Positions 23,788 through 34,923 of a stretch of 64,000 nt of DNA are shown piece after piece (position 1 is the first letter of the stretch; every line of letters starts with the position of its first letter). The stretch is taken from positions 1 through 64,000 of the forward strand of contig NTMA01000068.1 in assembly GCA_002917075.1 (NCBI GenBank), read 5' to 3'. The DNA is from Hawksworthiomyces lignivorus (lineage: Eukaryota > Ascomycota > Sordariomycetes > Ophiostomatales > Ophiostomataceae). The notes under the pieces were generated by a model, which was not told where the DNA came from, ran no database searches, and saw nothing but the letters and a program-made list of their open reading frames with translations. A program made the position numbers and the translations under genes.

Positions 23788-26706
23788 TTGCGATTCTGCT
23801 CGGGTCTCCTTATTTGCTCGGTTCTCCTTGGACCCGTGTTCTGTTATATTCTCTCAGCGTTCACTCCCGCCTGCCCCAAGGAGGCACTTGACGACATGAG
23901 AGAGATGTCTTCTTCTTCTGCAGGTGTTCTGACTACGCCTGCCCCTACAGTTCCTCCATCATCATCAAGCAGAGATAGCAACAATGACATGGAATTGAAT
24001 GCAATATTCGACTTATCTCCTATAGCAACAGCCCTCCTGTCACCCTCCTTTCACGTTCGGCGCGCCTCAAGGAGTCTACTGGATGCTTGGAACTTGCAGG
24101 ACAAGGATTGCTTAGGCCTCGACATTGTTTCTCTGCTTTGCGATCTTGGCTACATATCACCGAATGGCATAGCGCGCCTCAGACAGGCGCTTCAATCGAG
24201 TATTGAGCAGAAGTCAGTACGGACATTTACAAGGGACGATATAATAGGAGGTTTAGGGGCGGCTGCGAGAAGTGATCGACCTTGGAGTATTCGACTTGTC
24301 CCTGTGTTTCGCGCGGATTCTCTACTTTCACTCATTCTTGAATGGACACAACTTCCGTCTGAAATGAAAAGTCCAACACCACTGTCCACCACAACCGAGC
24401 TCACTACTTCCACCATTCCTACAACCCAAAGGAAAGAATCCATCAACATTAGCGGCAGCGATGACGACCAGGATGAAAAGGCGCTGAAAGCGGTTGACGA
24501 CCACTCGACTCACAACCAAAATTTAGCAAGTGGCCTTGCCATAGATGAATGCTTTGGCATTCTTGTTCAGACTGTCAAGGACTACGCCATCTTTCTACTT
24601 GATGTCAACGGTAACATTGCCACATGGAATAAAGGCGCAGAACTCAACAAAGGCTATACGTATGGTGAGATCATCGGCAAGCACTTCTCTATCTTCTACG
24701 GACCTGAGGACATCGCCTCCGGAAAGCCTCAGAAGGAATTAGAAGACTGCCTCCGGGACGGTCGTGTGGAGGACGAAGGCTGGCGCTTTCGCAAAGATGG
24801 CAGCCGTTTCTGGGCCAACGTCACTATCACTGCAGTCTACAAGAATGGAGTGCACGTGGGATTTGGTAAGGTCACGCGAGATCTGACGGAGCGTCGTGCT
24901 GCCGAGCTGCGGCTCATCGCTGCGTACGAGGAGAGTGCGAAGCTCAAGTCGGACTTCCTCGCCAACATGTCCCACGAGATTCGTACACCCATGCACGGCA
25001 TGCTATCAGCCTGCAGCCTGCTGCTCGACTCGGCGCTGACACCAGACCAGCGCGAGACGGCCAACATTATCGACGAATCCGGTCAGGTGCTGCTGCGGGT
25101 CATCAACGACATCCTCGACTACTCCAAACTAGCCTCAGGCAATTTCTCCATCCACACTGACATCGTCGGCGTCGCTAGCATCATCACGTCGGTAGTCCGC
25201 AGCGTCCAGTCGACGCTGCAGCCTAGCGTGCGGCTGCAGCTGGATCTGGGCTGTGACCTGCCACGTGCCGTCCAGGGCGACCCACTGCGATACCGCCAGA
25301 TCGTGCAGAACATCGTGAGCAACGCCATCAAGTTCACCGACAGAGGCCGCATTATTATCAACACATCGGTGCAGGCGCAAGACGACGACATGTACGTGAT
25401 CATGACAAAAGTGACCGACACGGGCATCGGCGTTCCGGAGGAGGCCGTGCCTAACCTTTTTGCGCCCTTCACCCAGGTGGACAGCACGACTAAGAAACGA
25501 TTCCAAGGCACGGGACTAGGCCTGTCCATCTGCAAATCGCTGGTGGAACTCATGGGCGGGGAAATTGGATTCTATCCAAATCCAGAGCAGCAGGGCAGCG
25601 TGTTTTGGTTCACGGCCCGCTTTCTGAAGATCAAGAGGCTGTCACAGCTGAAGCCCAACGCCGAGGTCACAGCGGAGCACATTCGGCGGCGCAGGACGCT
25701 TTCGCCGATACGACAAAAGCTCTCACAATTTGAAATGGAGAAGAGCCAATCCATAGAGCCGCCGCTAGAGAGGACGGCCAAAGAAACTGATGTAACAGGA
25801 ATTGAATTGGCACCGGGACCACCGTTGCTATCTGAGGACTTGTCACCAGCGGGACACCCCTTAAAAAACGTCGAATCCGCGTTATCAGATTTGGCTCCGG
25901 AAACTGTGTCATCTTCTTCTACTCCTGTGACCACACCATCGAGCGAGCTAACCCCGTCATCGTTGTCAACAACGGAAGAGCCGCTTACAATTCTATACAA
26001 GACGATTGCGTCTGCGGCGTCACCACGAATCGCAAATATAGACGACTCCGAAACCGAAGAACACGCCGAATCCACTGCCGAATCCAATACTCCAACAGAT
26101 GCTACATCCACAACATTACAACAGATCCAGCCTATTTCTATTATCGAAAAAGAGGCTGTCAATGAATTACCATTGAACAGGGACGAAAAGGGGAAAGTCG
26201 ATTCCGAGAACGAAAGAGTGGTATCCCGGGGCGACATTGGGGACCCCGAAGATCAACTGAGCATCTTACAAGCACGCGCACCGGGCAAGCGTCTACTGAT
26301 AGTCGAAGACAACGTCATCAACCAGCGAGTAATGCTGGGTATTCTGCGGACGTTCGGCTTTGAGAAGGATCTGATAACAGTGGCATCTGACGGCACACAG
26401 GCCGTTGCCCTAATGCGCGACGCACCGCCTGGCACATTTGATCTGATTTTGATGGATATCAACATGCCGCGGGTGGACGGGCACGAGGCCACAGCACAGA
26501 TTCGGCAAAGCGGCCATACTTTGCCCATTGTGGCTATGACAGCATATGCTCTGCAGGGCGACCGCGAACAGTGCCTAGCTTTCGGAATGGACGATTACAT
26601 CGCCAAGCCGGTCGACAAGCGAGTGCTCGTGAACAAGTTACTAGCGTGGCTACCAGATGCTAAGGACGAGAAGCAATTAAAAGAAGAAAAACTAACAAAG
26701 CAATGA
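23788..26706 (+). CDS. PAS-containing hybrid sensor histidine kinase
   Basis: A single exon encodes up to 972 residues. Domains in order are: an N-terminal region of unknown function (about 60-200), a PAS/PAC sensor domain (about 252-372), HisKA with the phosphorylated His396 in MSHEIRTPMHG, and HATPase_c with N box (QNIVSNAIKF), G1 (DTGIGVPEE), F (FAPFTQ) and G2 (GTGLGLSICKSL) motifs. A long Ser/Thr/Glu-rich linker (about 620-820) follows, then a receiver domain with acidic patch VEDN, phospho-acceptor Asp890 in LMDINMP and the conserved Lys in IAKPV. All catalytic residues are present. Such kinases pass phosphate via Ypd1 to Ssk1 or Skn7 in stress signalling. The first 36 codons encode a hydrophobic stretch lying in C/T-rich leader-like DNA; ATGs at 23896 and 23905 are credible alternative starts. 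The exact fungal HHK group is not assigned. Confidence 0.92.
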   Translation: MRFCSGLLICSVLLGPVFCYILSAFTPACPKEALDDMREMSSSSAGVLTTPAPTVPPSSSSRDSNNDMELNAIFDLSPIATALLSPSFHVRRASRSLLDAWNLQDKDCLGLDIVSLLCDLGYISPNGIARLRQALQSSIEQKSVRTFTRDDIIGGLGAAARSDRPWSIRLVPVFRADSLLSLILEWTQLPSEMKSPTPLSTTTELTTSTIPTTQRKESINISGSDDDQDEKALKAVDDHSTHNQNLASGLAIDECFGILVQTVKDYAIFLLDVNGNIATWNKGAELNKGYTYGEIIGKHFSIFYGPEDIASGKPQKELEDCLRDGRVEDEGWRFRKDGSRFWANVTITAVYKNGVHVGFGKVTRDLTERRAAELRLIAAYEESAKLKSDFLANMSHEIRTPMHGMLSACSLLLDSALTPDQRETANIIDESGQVLLRVINDILDYSKLASGNFSIHTDIVGVASIITSVVRSVQSTLQPSVRLQLDLGCDLPRAVQGDPLRYRQIVQNIVSNAIKFTDRGRIIINTSVQAQDDDMYVIMTKVTDTGIGVPEEAVPNLFAPFTQVDSTTKKRFQGTGLGLSICKSLVELMGGEIGFYPNPEQQGSVFWFTARFLKIKRLSQLKPNAEVTAEHIRRRRTLSPIRQKLSQFEMEKSQSIEPPLERTAKETDVTGIELAPGPPLLSEDLSPAGHPLKNVESALSDLAPETVSSSSTPVTTPSSELTPSSLSTTEEPLTILYKTIASAASPRIANIDDSETEEHAESTAESNTPTDATSTTLQQIQPISIIEKEAVNELPLNRDEKGKVDSENERVVSRGDIGDPEDQLSILQARAPGKRLLIVEDNVINQRVMLGILRTFGFEKDLITVASDGTQAVALMRDAPPGTFDLILMDINMPRVDGHEATAQIRQSGHTLPIVAMTAYALQGDREQCLAFGMDDYIAKPVDKRVLVNKLLAWLPDAKDEKQLKEEKLTKQ

Positions 26707-27053
26707 TGTTGTGCTTTGACGAATGGGTTTATAAGGGCTGTAATTAAATCATATATTAGACCGGGTTTGGATTGCATTCTTGGACCTAATTTAATTTGCA
26801 TCGTAAGAAAAGGGATATACCCAAAATTCAGAAGATCAAGTACTATTTTTATTAGCATATCATAAACCGGAAAGCTACATAGAGAAAGCTAAGACGCATA
26901 TTACACCAAGAGCATATCAAAAATTCCCAATGCCAAACAAAAGACGAAGTGATCGTTTTGCTGTTCTTTCTGGCCTTCTTTCACTCCTATTTCTTGTGTT
27001 TCACGGCACAGCCTTCTGCAGACACTGCGACCAAACCTCACGGCTCCTGCCTC
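26707..27053. other. Convergent spacer
   Basis: The 347-bp AT-rich spacer lies between the convergent histidine kinase and secreted-protein genes. Nothing else is seen. Confidence 0.6.
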
Positions 27054-28052
27054 TCAGTCATCTGTGTCTTCCACCACATGAAACCTCACGCAGTCGTCCT
27101 GCGCACCGCGCTGCGCCACCGGCATCACCACCGGCTGGTGATTCTGCGCCGCGATCATGGTGCACACGCGGTACGCGCCAGGCGGCAGCCCCCCCGTGAT
27201 CGTGGTCTGCAGCAGGCCGTCCACGCCGGCGTCGTCGACGCCCTTGAAGTAGGCGAAGTGGGTGGGGTCGGGCACGAGGCTCTTGAGGCCCGCCGTCGCG
27301 TTGGCGCCATGGTGCCGCGCCGACGGCAGCTCCTGCACGGTGACGTGGCAGTGCCCGATGACGTCCCCCTTGTCGTCGAGGTCCTGCGGCGCCGTGTAGT
27401 AGTTGGTCTGCGGGTTGACGAGGTGGCCGGCGTGCAGGTGGGCGGTCTGGATGGTGACGTTGAAGGACTCGTGGGCGGTCAGGTGGCCGCCCGGCCGCGG
27501 GTGGGTGATCAGCGACGCGATCATGTTGGCCTTAGCGGGGATGCGGCCCATGGGGATGCCGTTGCACGAGCTCGTCGACAGCTGGCGGCCGTTGGTGAGC
27601 GGCAGGCCGGCGCAGACATTGATGAAGTTGGCGCCATCGCTGAGAGAAGAGAGCAGAAAATTGAAAAATTGGATTAGCCCTAGGCCCTTTTCGTTTTGAT
27701 TTGCTTTTCTTTTCTTTTTCTTTTTCTTTTTTGAAAAAAAAAAAAGAAAGAAAGAAAGAAAAGAAAATTGCCCATCCGCTTTCTTTGCGCCTCCTCATTC
27801 AGATTTCTCGCTTTCTACTTACGTCTTGGACGGAGACTGGCCTGGGTTGATGCCCTTGGTGCCGGCCTCTTGCCCTGTGCGAGTGCTGGCATTCTGGATC
27901 AGATCAGGCGACAGGTACCGGGAGCTGTTGCTGCTCTGCCATGAGGCGAGAACAGGAGTATCGGAGCTCTGGCTCGGCTGCTGTACCGCAGCTGAGAAGG
28001 CCAGAGAAGCCGATGCGAGAAGGGTTGCCAACAGCCGTGCGTCTCCAATCAT
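27054..28052 (-). CDS. Conserved fungal secreted protein of unknown function
   Basis: Two exons, 27823-28052 and 27054-27639 (complement), encode 271 residues. The intron is 183 nt, longer than most here, with a consensus GTAAGT donor. A signal peptide (about residues 1-20, LLATLLASASLAFSAA) is followed by a Ser/Gln-rich linker of roughly 60 residues and then a compact domain starting DGANFINVCAG. That domain holds NGIPMG, a GHCHVTVQ motif, FAYFKGVDDAG, GGLPPGAYRVCTM and NHQPVVMPVAQRG. These motifs match a widespread ascomycete secreted family that is often mislabelled as a ribosomal protein; its real role is not known to me. The conserved His residues and paired Cys residues suggest a disulfide-stabilised, possibly metal-binding beta fold, which is inference. 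Confidence 0.85.
27704..27767. repeat. Pyrimidine/purine inverted repeat inside an intron
   Basis: About 29 bases of C(T)4-6 units are followed, after a single G, by A12 and then G(A)3-4 units. The arms are imperfectly complementary and could form a hairpin of about 28 bp. It lies wholly within the 183-nt intron of the secreted-protein gene. Confidence 0.75.
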
Positions 28053-29668
28053 TGTCGGAATATGCCTAGGAGACTCTTTTGTTCGGAGGGGACGATCAGC
28101 CAGATGCTGAGAAAATTGGCTTATAGCAGGTCAGACGAAGAAAATTCAGGACGGAGAGAGGAACAGAATATACACTACAAGGATACACGAGAGAACAAAA
28201 AAAAGGATGTACAACCTTGCAATCCTCTACTACGCAGGATCTCTCTCCCAGTTTCCATTTTCTCTTTTTGCAGGTGTCCTAGGCAAAAGGCCCTTTATAG
28301 ATAGTCATGAGATAGCAAAACATGCTAATAACCACGCCCAGAATTCGTTTATTTTGCAAGCAATTTGGCGTTGTAGCTTGCCGGTATTAAAGGGAAGTTT
28401 ATATATTGAGCATTACAGAATTACCCGGAGGCGCATGTTGGTCCTTTATATTGATATCAGCGCGCTGAATGCCCTTTGTCGTCTACCAACACTCTTAGAA
28501 AAGGGCATTTTGGAATTTCAGCGGCTTGGAAATGAAGTATGACCGAAAAATAGGCCAGAAAAGGGTGTGTAGCACACGAGAATAGACGCTTAAAAAGAGG
28601 AAGAGAGACGACGAGATGAGATCCCAACGTGGGCTTTGGAATATGTCTTTCCGATCAACCATGTCAATTTCAGACCTAAAAATAACATAGAAGTAAAAAT
28701 TAGAAAAGCAAACAAAGTAACTATAAATCTGCAACCGAAAAAAAGAAGGCAAATGGAATTGGAGAATATTAGCAAAGCAGGTAAAAGTAGCACTCCAGAC
28801 AGACTGCGACCTCCAGGGCCTATGTAGAGTGTTGATGTCGTGATCCACCTGAGATGTCCGCATGTAAGATACGCCGTACTCGTGTATATAGACTACAGGT
28901 GCTACAGATCGCTCCCTTTGCACTAAGCTTTTAGCATGAAACAGCGCCTAGCCAGGCATCTTTCTTCCATGGCCCCACCATCTGTCTATCTTTTCATACA
29001 CAAGTTGCACGTGATCGTGACGTCAACATAACTAGGTAATAAAGTCCCATTTCTCTTTAAAAGGTGTAACACTAAGATAAAAGCTAAAGACCCTTAACAA
29101 GAGATGAACCAGCGGGCTTTCTGGACATAGCTCGTTCCTGAAAATAATCAGGCATGGCAATATATCGAAATCCAATTCTCAGGTCGATTGTGACTGGACT
29201 GTTCTGACATGTGTGGACTGTCTCTTGATACGCATGTAAGATACATGTGTCTTACATGAATTAGTTGCTGCCTTAATGCCTAATCGCCACTTAGGCTCAC
29301 ACTTAATTGCTCTTTAGTTGAATTTTTTTTTATCGCCTTATCGCACTGCCTCAAAATAGATAAAATTTCGGTACGAATGCACGGTAAACCCCACCAACGA
29401 CTAAATTTGCACTAACAAAAAGAAAAATTCAGTAGACAAGAAAGAAAAAACCCCGCCACAGTCTTAGTTCTCCATCTTTCCCTACCCATCTTCTGTGTTT
29501 TCTGCTGTTCTTGTTTTCACAGCATCGCTCTTCTTCTGCATTCTTTTTCTTTTCTTTTTCGTTCCATCTCTCCTGCCTCTTCCTTTTTTCCAATTCTTTT
29601 TCAGGAAAAAGAGGTATCCGTTTAAATATATATAGAAGAGAAAACTACCCCACAGAGTAACCGACAAA
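28053..29668. other. Divergent promoter region
   Basis: The 1.6-kb AT-rich region holds promoters of the secreted-protein gene and the Arb1 gene. The open frames here (for example 28495-28923, minus) show no domain. C/T-rich leader sequence before 29669 fits a highly expressed ribosome-biogenesis gene. Confidence 0.55.
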
Positions 29669-31737
29669 ATGTTGTCTGCCTCCAAGGAAAAGAGACTCGC
29701 GAAGAAGGCCGCCAAGGGCAAGGAAAAGAAGACCGCTGCCTCTCGGTCCAAGGCGGGCAGTGCCACAGCTAGCAATGCCGCGTCCGTCAATGGCGACGAT
29801 ACTCCCCCGATCCAGGACAACGAGGATGAGCCGGCAACCGGCGACGACAAGCAGGACGAGGTCAAGCGGCTGGCCGCACAGATGGACAAGCACGGCCTGT
29901 CAGACCGTGTGACGACGGGTGTTCTGGCATCGACGTCCACCAGCCGTGACGTCAAGATTACCAGCGTCAGCCTGGTATTCCACGGCCGCGTGCTCATCAC
30001 CGACTCTACGCTTGAGCTGACCTACGGCCGCCGCTACGGCCTGCTGGGTGAGAACGGCTGCGGCAAGAGTACGCTGATGAAGGCGATCGACAAGCGCGAA
30101 TACCCCATTCCCGAGCACGTCGACATCTACCTGCTGAACGAGGGTGCACCGCCCACCGACCTCGGTGCGCTGGAGTGGGTCGTGAAGGAGGCAGAGAACG
30201 AGCTCGAGCGTCTCGACAAGCTGGCCGAGAAGCTGTTGGAGGATGAGGGCCCGGAGAGCCAAGTGCTGATGGACCTATATGACGTGAGTTTCATCTTCGC
30301 TCCTCTCTATCTCTCGCCCTTGCCGCAGACCTGCACCAATTATTTTATTTTATTTTATTTCGTTTTACTGACGTGGTGGCCTTTTAGCATATGGAGAAGA
30401 TGGACCCGTCGACCTTCTCGACCCGCGCGTCCCTCATCCTGACGGGTCTGGGCTTCAACAAGCAGACTATCAACAAGAAGACAAAGGACATGTCCGGTGG
30501 CTGGCGGATGCGTGTGGCGCTGGCCAAGGCGCTTTTCGTGAAGCCGTCGCTGCTGCTGCTGGACGACCCGACGGCCCATTTGGACCTGGAGGCGTGCGTG
30601 TGGCTGGAGGAGTACCTGAAGAAGTGGGAGCGCACGCTGGTGCTGGTGTCGCACTCGCAGGATTTCTTGAACGGCGTATGCACCAGCATGATCGACATGC
30701 GCGAGAAGAAGCTGCAGTACTATGGCGGTAACTACGACTCGTACGTGAAGACGCGGTCGGAGCAGGAGACCAACCAGATGAAGGCCTACACCAAGCAGCA
30801 GGAGGAGATTGCCCACATCAAGAAGTTCATCGCCAGCGCTGGTACCTACGCCAACCTGGTGCGCCAGGCCAAGTCGCGGCAGAAGATCCTGGACAAGATG
30901 GAGGCCGACGGTTTCATCCAGCCCGTCGTCCCGGACAAGGTGTTCTCGTTCCGGTTCGCCGACGTCGAGAAGCTGCCGCCGCCTGTGCTGTCCTTCGACA
31001 ACGTGACGTTCTCGTACTCGGGCGACCCCAAGGACGACCTGTACCGCAACATCGATCTGGGTTTCGACATGGACTCGCGTACGGCGCTGGTCGGCCCCAA
31101 CGGTGTGGGCAAGTCGACGCTGCTGCGGCTGATGACGGGCAAGCTGAGCCCCACGGAGGGCTCCGTGACGCGGCACACGCACTTGAAGCTGGGCCTGTAC
31201 TCGCAGCACTCGGCTGAGCAGCTCGACCTGACCAAGTCGGCCCTGGACTTTGTGCGCGAGAAGTACAGGGAGAAGTCGCAGGACTACCAGTACTGGCGCC
31301 AGCAGCTGGGCAAGTACGGCCTGACAGGCGACTCCCAGACCGCCCTGATCGGCACGCTGTCCGAGGGCCAGAAGAGCCGTATCGTGTTCGCGCTGCTGGC
31401 CATTGACGGCCCCAACATGCTGCTGCTTGACGAGCCGACAAACGGCCTGGATATCCCGACGATCGACAGTTTGGCAGACGCCATCAACGCGTTCAGCGGC
31501 GGTGTCGTTGTCGTCAGCCACGACTTCCGGTATGCTTTCTTTTGCCTCCCCCCCTTTCCCTTGTCTTTCTCACCGCCACAGCATGTGCTAACTTTCTTTC
31601 TCTTTTGTAGACTGCTCGACAAGATCGCTAAGCAGATTCTGGTGTGCGAGAACCGGACAATTCGGACATGGGACGGCAGCATCTCGGAGTACAAGAACTA
31701 CTTGCGGAAAAAGATGATCACGGCTGGTGCTGTATAA
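29669..31737 (+). CDS. arb1: ABC-F ATPase Arb1 (ribosome biogenesis)
   Basis: Three exons, 29669-30283, 30388-31529 and 31611-31737, encode 627 residues. A basic Ala/Lys-rich N-terminal tail leads into two nucleotide-binding domains without membrane segments, the ABC-F layout. NBD1 has Walker A GENGCGKST (about 127-135), signature MSGGWRMR (about 240) and Walker B LLLLDDPTAHLDLEACVW. The inter-domain linker contains the conserved stretch QQEEIAHIKKFIASAGTYAN. NBD2 has Walker A GPNGVGKST (about 441), signature LSEGQKSR and LLLLDEPTNGLD. Yeast Arb1 is an essential shuttling protein needed for 40S and 60S subunit maturation, and I recall the same DDPTAHLD form there, so the deviation from DEPTNHLD is a family trait. 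The last intron interrupts the final SHDFR motif at an Arg codon. Introns 1 and 2 carry ATTTT and CT-rich stretches. Confidence 0.95.
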
Positions 31738-34700
31738 AGAGGAGAAGGCGGAGAAAAGCTAATATAGAGTGGACGGACAGACTGGCTTTGGCTTTTTTAT
31801 GTTTCTTTTTTATTGCGATGTCGGATTTTTGTTTTGTTTTCTTCTCTGATTCTCAAACATAGAGTGAAATTGGCATGATACAAAAAAGCTTACGGGAGAC
31901 GGAATACGGCTTGCATCAGACAGCATCCACGGGAGCGGAGAGTCCTCAAGGGTGTAGAATAGGACACGATTTAGGGACGAAATGCAATCTCTCCCAATAC
32001 TGCCTTCATTTTGGCTCTTTTCTTCTCTTCTTTCTTCCTCCGATTCTAATCTTTATTTTCTTACATCTTCGACGAGGCCTTCCGTAGCTAGTCGGTACAG
32101 CAGTAGATCGCAAGCTTCCAAAAACTGGATAGAATGGCGGTGTCGCTAGTAAGGAGGAATTGGGTATCTGCAATTCGTACGCTGGCAAACACTACACAAC
32201 GCCCGGCTGCTGGCCACTTCTAGTCTGGTCTGGGCTACCTGGTGATGTTGCCTTGTCTCGCTGATAGCGCTAAATCCGGAGGGCAAATTGGTCGGTTGCG
32301 AGCGATGCGGACAACTCGCTGGGTACGAAATAATACAAACTGCGCGACTAATAGCACATGACTGCTACTCGGTCCCCAACAGCCGAACATTTCTTGGAAA
32401 GTGTGCGTTTCTTTGTTTGTTGTACGTCTCTCTGTATGAGTACACTGTAGTGCTAGCCGTACTTGCGAAAGAAGCCCTTTTTTTTTTTTTCCTAATTTTT
32501 CCCTCTCCGTGTCTCCTCTTCGCATCTTTTCTGACTTCTTCGTTCACCTCCTTTCCAGCTATTCTTTTCGTCTTCGGGTGTATTATCTACGCCTACGTAG
32601 ATACTCTCTTTTTCATCCATCTTCCTATTCTCTACTTGTCTTGTGTTTCTGGCTTCTTTCTTCACATTCAATCTCATTCTGGTCTTTGTTAGATTCTGTC
32701 CGTCACATCTCGAATTCTAATTTCTGCGTTTTTCTTGACCTTTTTATTGCGATGTGACCCTCGGTTAAAATGAGACGTCTTGATCCCAACAGTCTATTTT
32801 GCGCTGTCATCTGCAATTTTTCTTGTTTGTCTTTTACGCTATATTACACGGTGGCTCAGTAGCCCCGTGGACACGAGGAATTAGGAATTATTACCCCAGT
32901 ACTCGTGTCTGCATTAATAAGCTCGAATCTGATCGTAGTCCTTGCGTGTGTGGCTTGTGTACTATGTGCCCATCCCACGCGCGCCCCACGGGACGTGTCC
33001 CGGCTGCCAGCGTTTTGGCGTCAGGGCTGGGCAGATGTCGTGCTGGGCATGTCTTTACTATTGGGTCGCTTCAGTGACTACCGCTGACATCGTATCTTAC
33101 GCATACATATGTGTTCTTGTCCCGGGAGGATCTCCGAAGACGGGTAGAAGGAAAAAGAAAAGAGCGCATTTTACGACGAGCGATGAGAGCACGAAAGAAA
33201 GGGGTGTGCGTGGCAATAATGGGGACACACGCTGGCTCAGATCGAAGAAAGATGCTGACGAAGAGAAAGTGGGCAAATAAAGACCAGAACAAGAGAGGTG
33301 CGGCAACTCTGGTCGTGTCCCAATATTATTATATGTGGATCGCCTGATTGAACAAAAAGGCAGCAGGAAGTGGGAAAGCATGTGTGTGCAGGTAGTCCTC
33401 GTAGTTTAGGCACTCCGTGCGAGTTGAAAGGATACTCGTACATCACCGAGCGTTTAAGATTTCATCGTATCAGGTGTATTACTGTAGCAGCAAGCATTTT
33501 ATCAACAGAAATCCGTGTGAGCATGCCTTAGCTCGAATGGGGGGAACAAGGGGTGTGCGTCTAAATGGCGTCCTGTCAGTTGGGAAGGGAAAGAAAGACA
33601 AAGGTGTCGCCATTGGCTGAAATAGCGTGTGGAACCTCTTCTCGGGTCTGGAACGGAAAGAGGAACCCAGAGACGACGGGAGTTGCGAGGGAAGGTGAGT
33701 TTGGGGAAGAGCGACACAATAGGGAAAGAGGCAAGGGGGGAGGGGGGGGTCGCATACGAGTAGGGAGGCGGATTGGACGAAGGGACAGGCAACGGAGAGG
33801 AAATACAGAACAAAAAAGCAAAGGAAAAAGGCAAGACCAAAAAAAGGAAAGAATAAAACACTAGGAGCACCTAAGGTAAGATAAGACAATGAGACAGACA
33901 AGAATAATAAACAGAAGGAGCGAGCCGAGGACGCAGGCAGAGGAAGGGAAACATTGGATGGGCTGGGTAAGGGGGACAAGGGGGAACGTGTGGGAAATGC
34001 CTGCAACGCATGTATTTTCGTACATTGGGGTATGGAGAGAGTGGGAAGGAGCGAACCCAGAATAGTCGCAAATAGAGAGAGCAATAACGCCGTGCAAGAA
34101 AAGGAAGGAAAAAAAGAGAAGGGGAAAAAAATATGTTCGCCGGGCAAGGCGCACCAAAAAAAAGGGCGTCACTTATTCAAGTCTTGGGTTTCCACCGCCA
34201 TCTCCCAAATTCCTCCCATCCCCCATTCCGCTCTTCGTTCCTTTTCATCATCGCCCATCCTCACAATCCGTTCCCATCATCATCGTCCATCACCAACGCC
34301 ACCATCGCCATCATCGCCATCTCCAGCCTGTCATCATCATCGTCACCTCTCAGCGGCGCTCGCATCGTCAAATCGCCATTACGATTTCGGGGCCAAAACT
34401 GGCCAAACTGCTGATTAGTAGCTGCAAATCTGCAAAATCTGGCTTTTTGGCGACACTCTTGGCACCACGAGCGCTCATACAGCTGTTCTTCGAGTCTTTT
34501 TGTATCCTCCAGCCCTTCCAACCCCACGCGCATCGCGACCAGTAGAGAACAGCCAGGCGAAACGTTTGACAGAACCTTGCGACTCTTTCTCTCTTAGTAC
34601 CACCTTTCCCAAATCTAGTACTGCCTACCACCCATCGATGCCGTCTACATAGGAAGCGTTTTCTCTTTCTTTTCTTTCTTTTCTTTTCTTTTTTGTTTCC

Positions 34701-34923
34701 TTTTGCCTTCTTGTTCTCTCTCTCTCTCTCTCTCTCTCTGTCGATAGGACCGCCTCGCCGACGTCGCTGGATCTGTCTTTCGCAATTGGCCCGCCATCCT
34801 AGCGTCGAAAGCCAGAACACACGCAGCCTTCGGCGACATCTGCCTACGATTTCGCGGCTTCCCTTCCCCAGAGCAAGCGCCGACTAATACAACAGAGAAG
34901 ATTGGAAGAACCAAAAAGGGAGA
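31738..34923. other. 3.2-kb intergenic region upstream of INO80
   Basis: No gene is supported. The plus strand is purine-rich at 33540-34160 and pyrimidine-rich at 34190-34740, which creates long low-complexity shadow frames. A (TC)12 microsatellite lies at 34715-34738. The final few hundred bases are probably INO80 promoter and leader. Confidence 0.55.
34715..34738 (+). repeat. (TC)12 microsatellite in the INO80 leader
   Basis: A perfect dinucleotide tract lies about 185 bp before the INO80 start codon, within a longer C/T-rich stretch from about 34665. Confidence 0.9.

Noticed and set aside
30541..30600. Arb1 NBD1 Walker B region reading DDPTAHLD instead of DEPTNHLD, as a possible inactivating change
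   Set aside because: To my knowledge the same form occurs in yeast Arb1, so it is a family feature rather than an anomaly.
30355..31521. 388-codon open frame antisense to the Arb1 gene
   Set aside because: It is the complement of highly codon-biased Arb1 exons, has Val/Leu/Arg/Gln-rich composition with no domain, and the plus strand is unambiguous.
33479..34147. 222-codon minus-strand Pro/Ser/Phe-rich frame
   Set aside because: It reflects purine-rich plus-strand DNA (low complexity); there is no domain.
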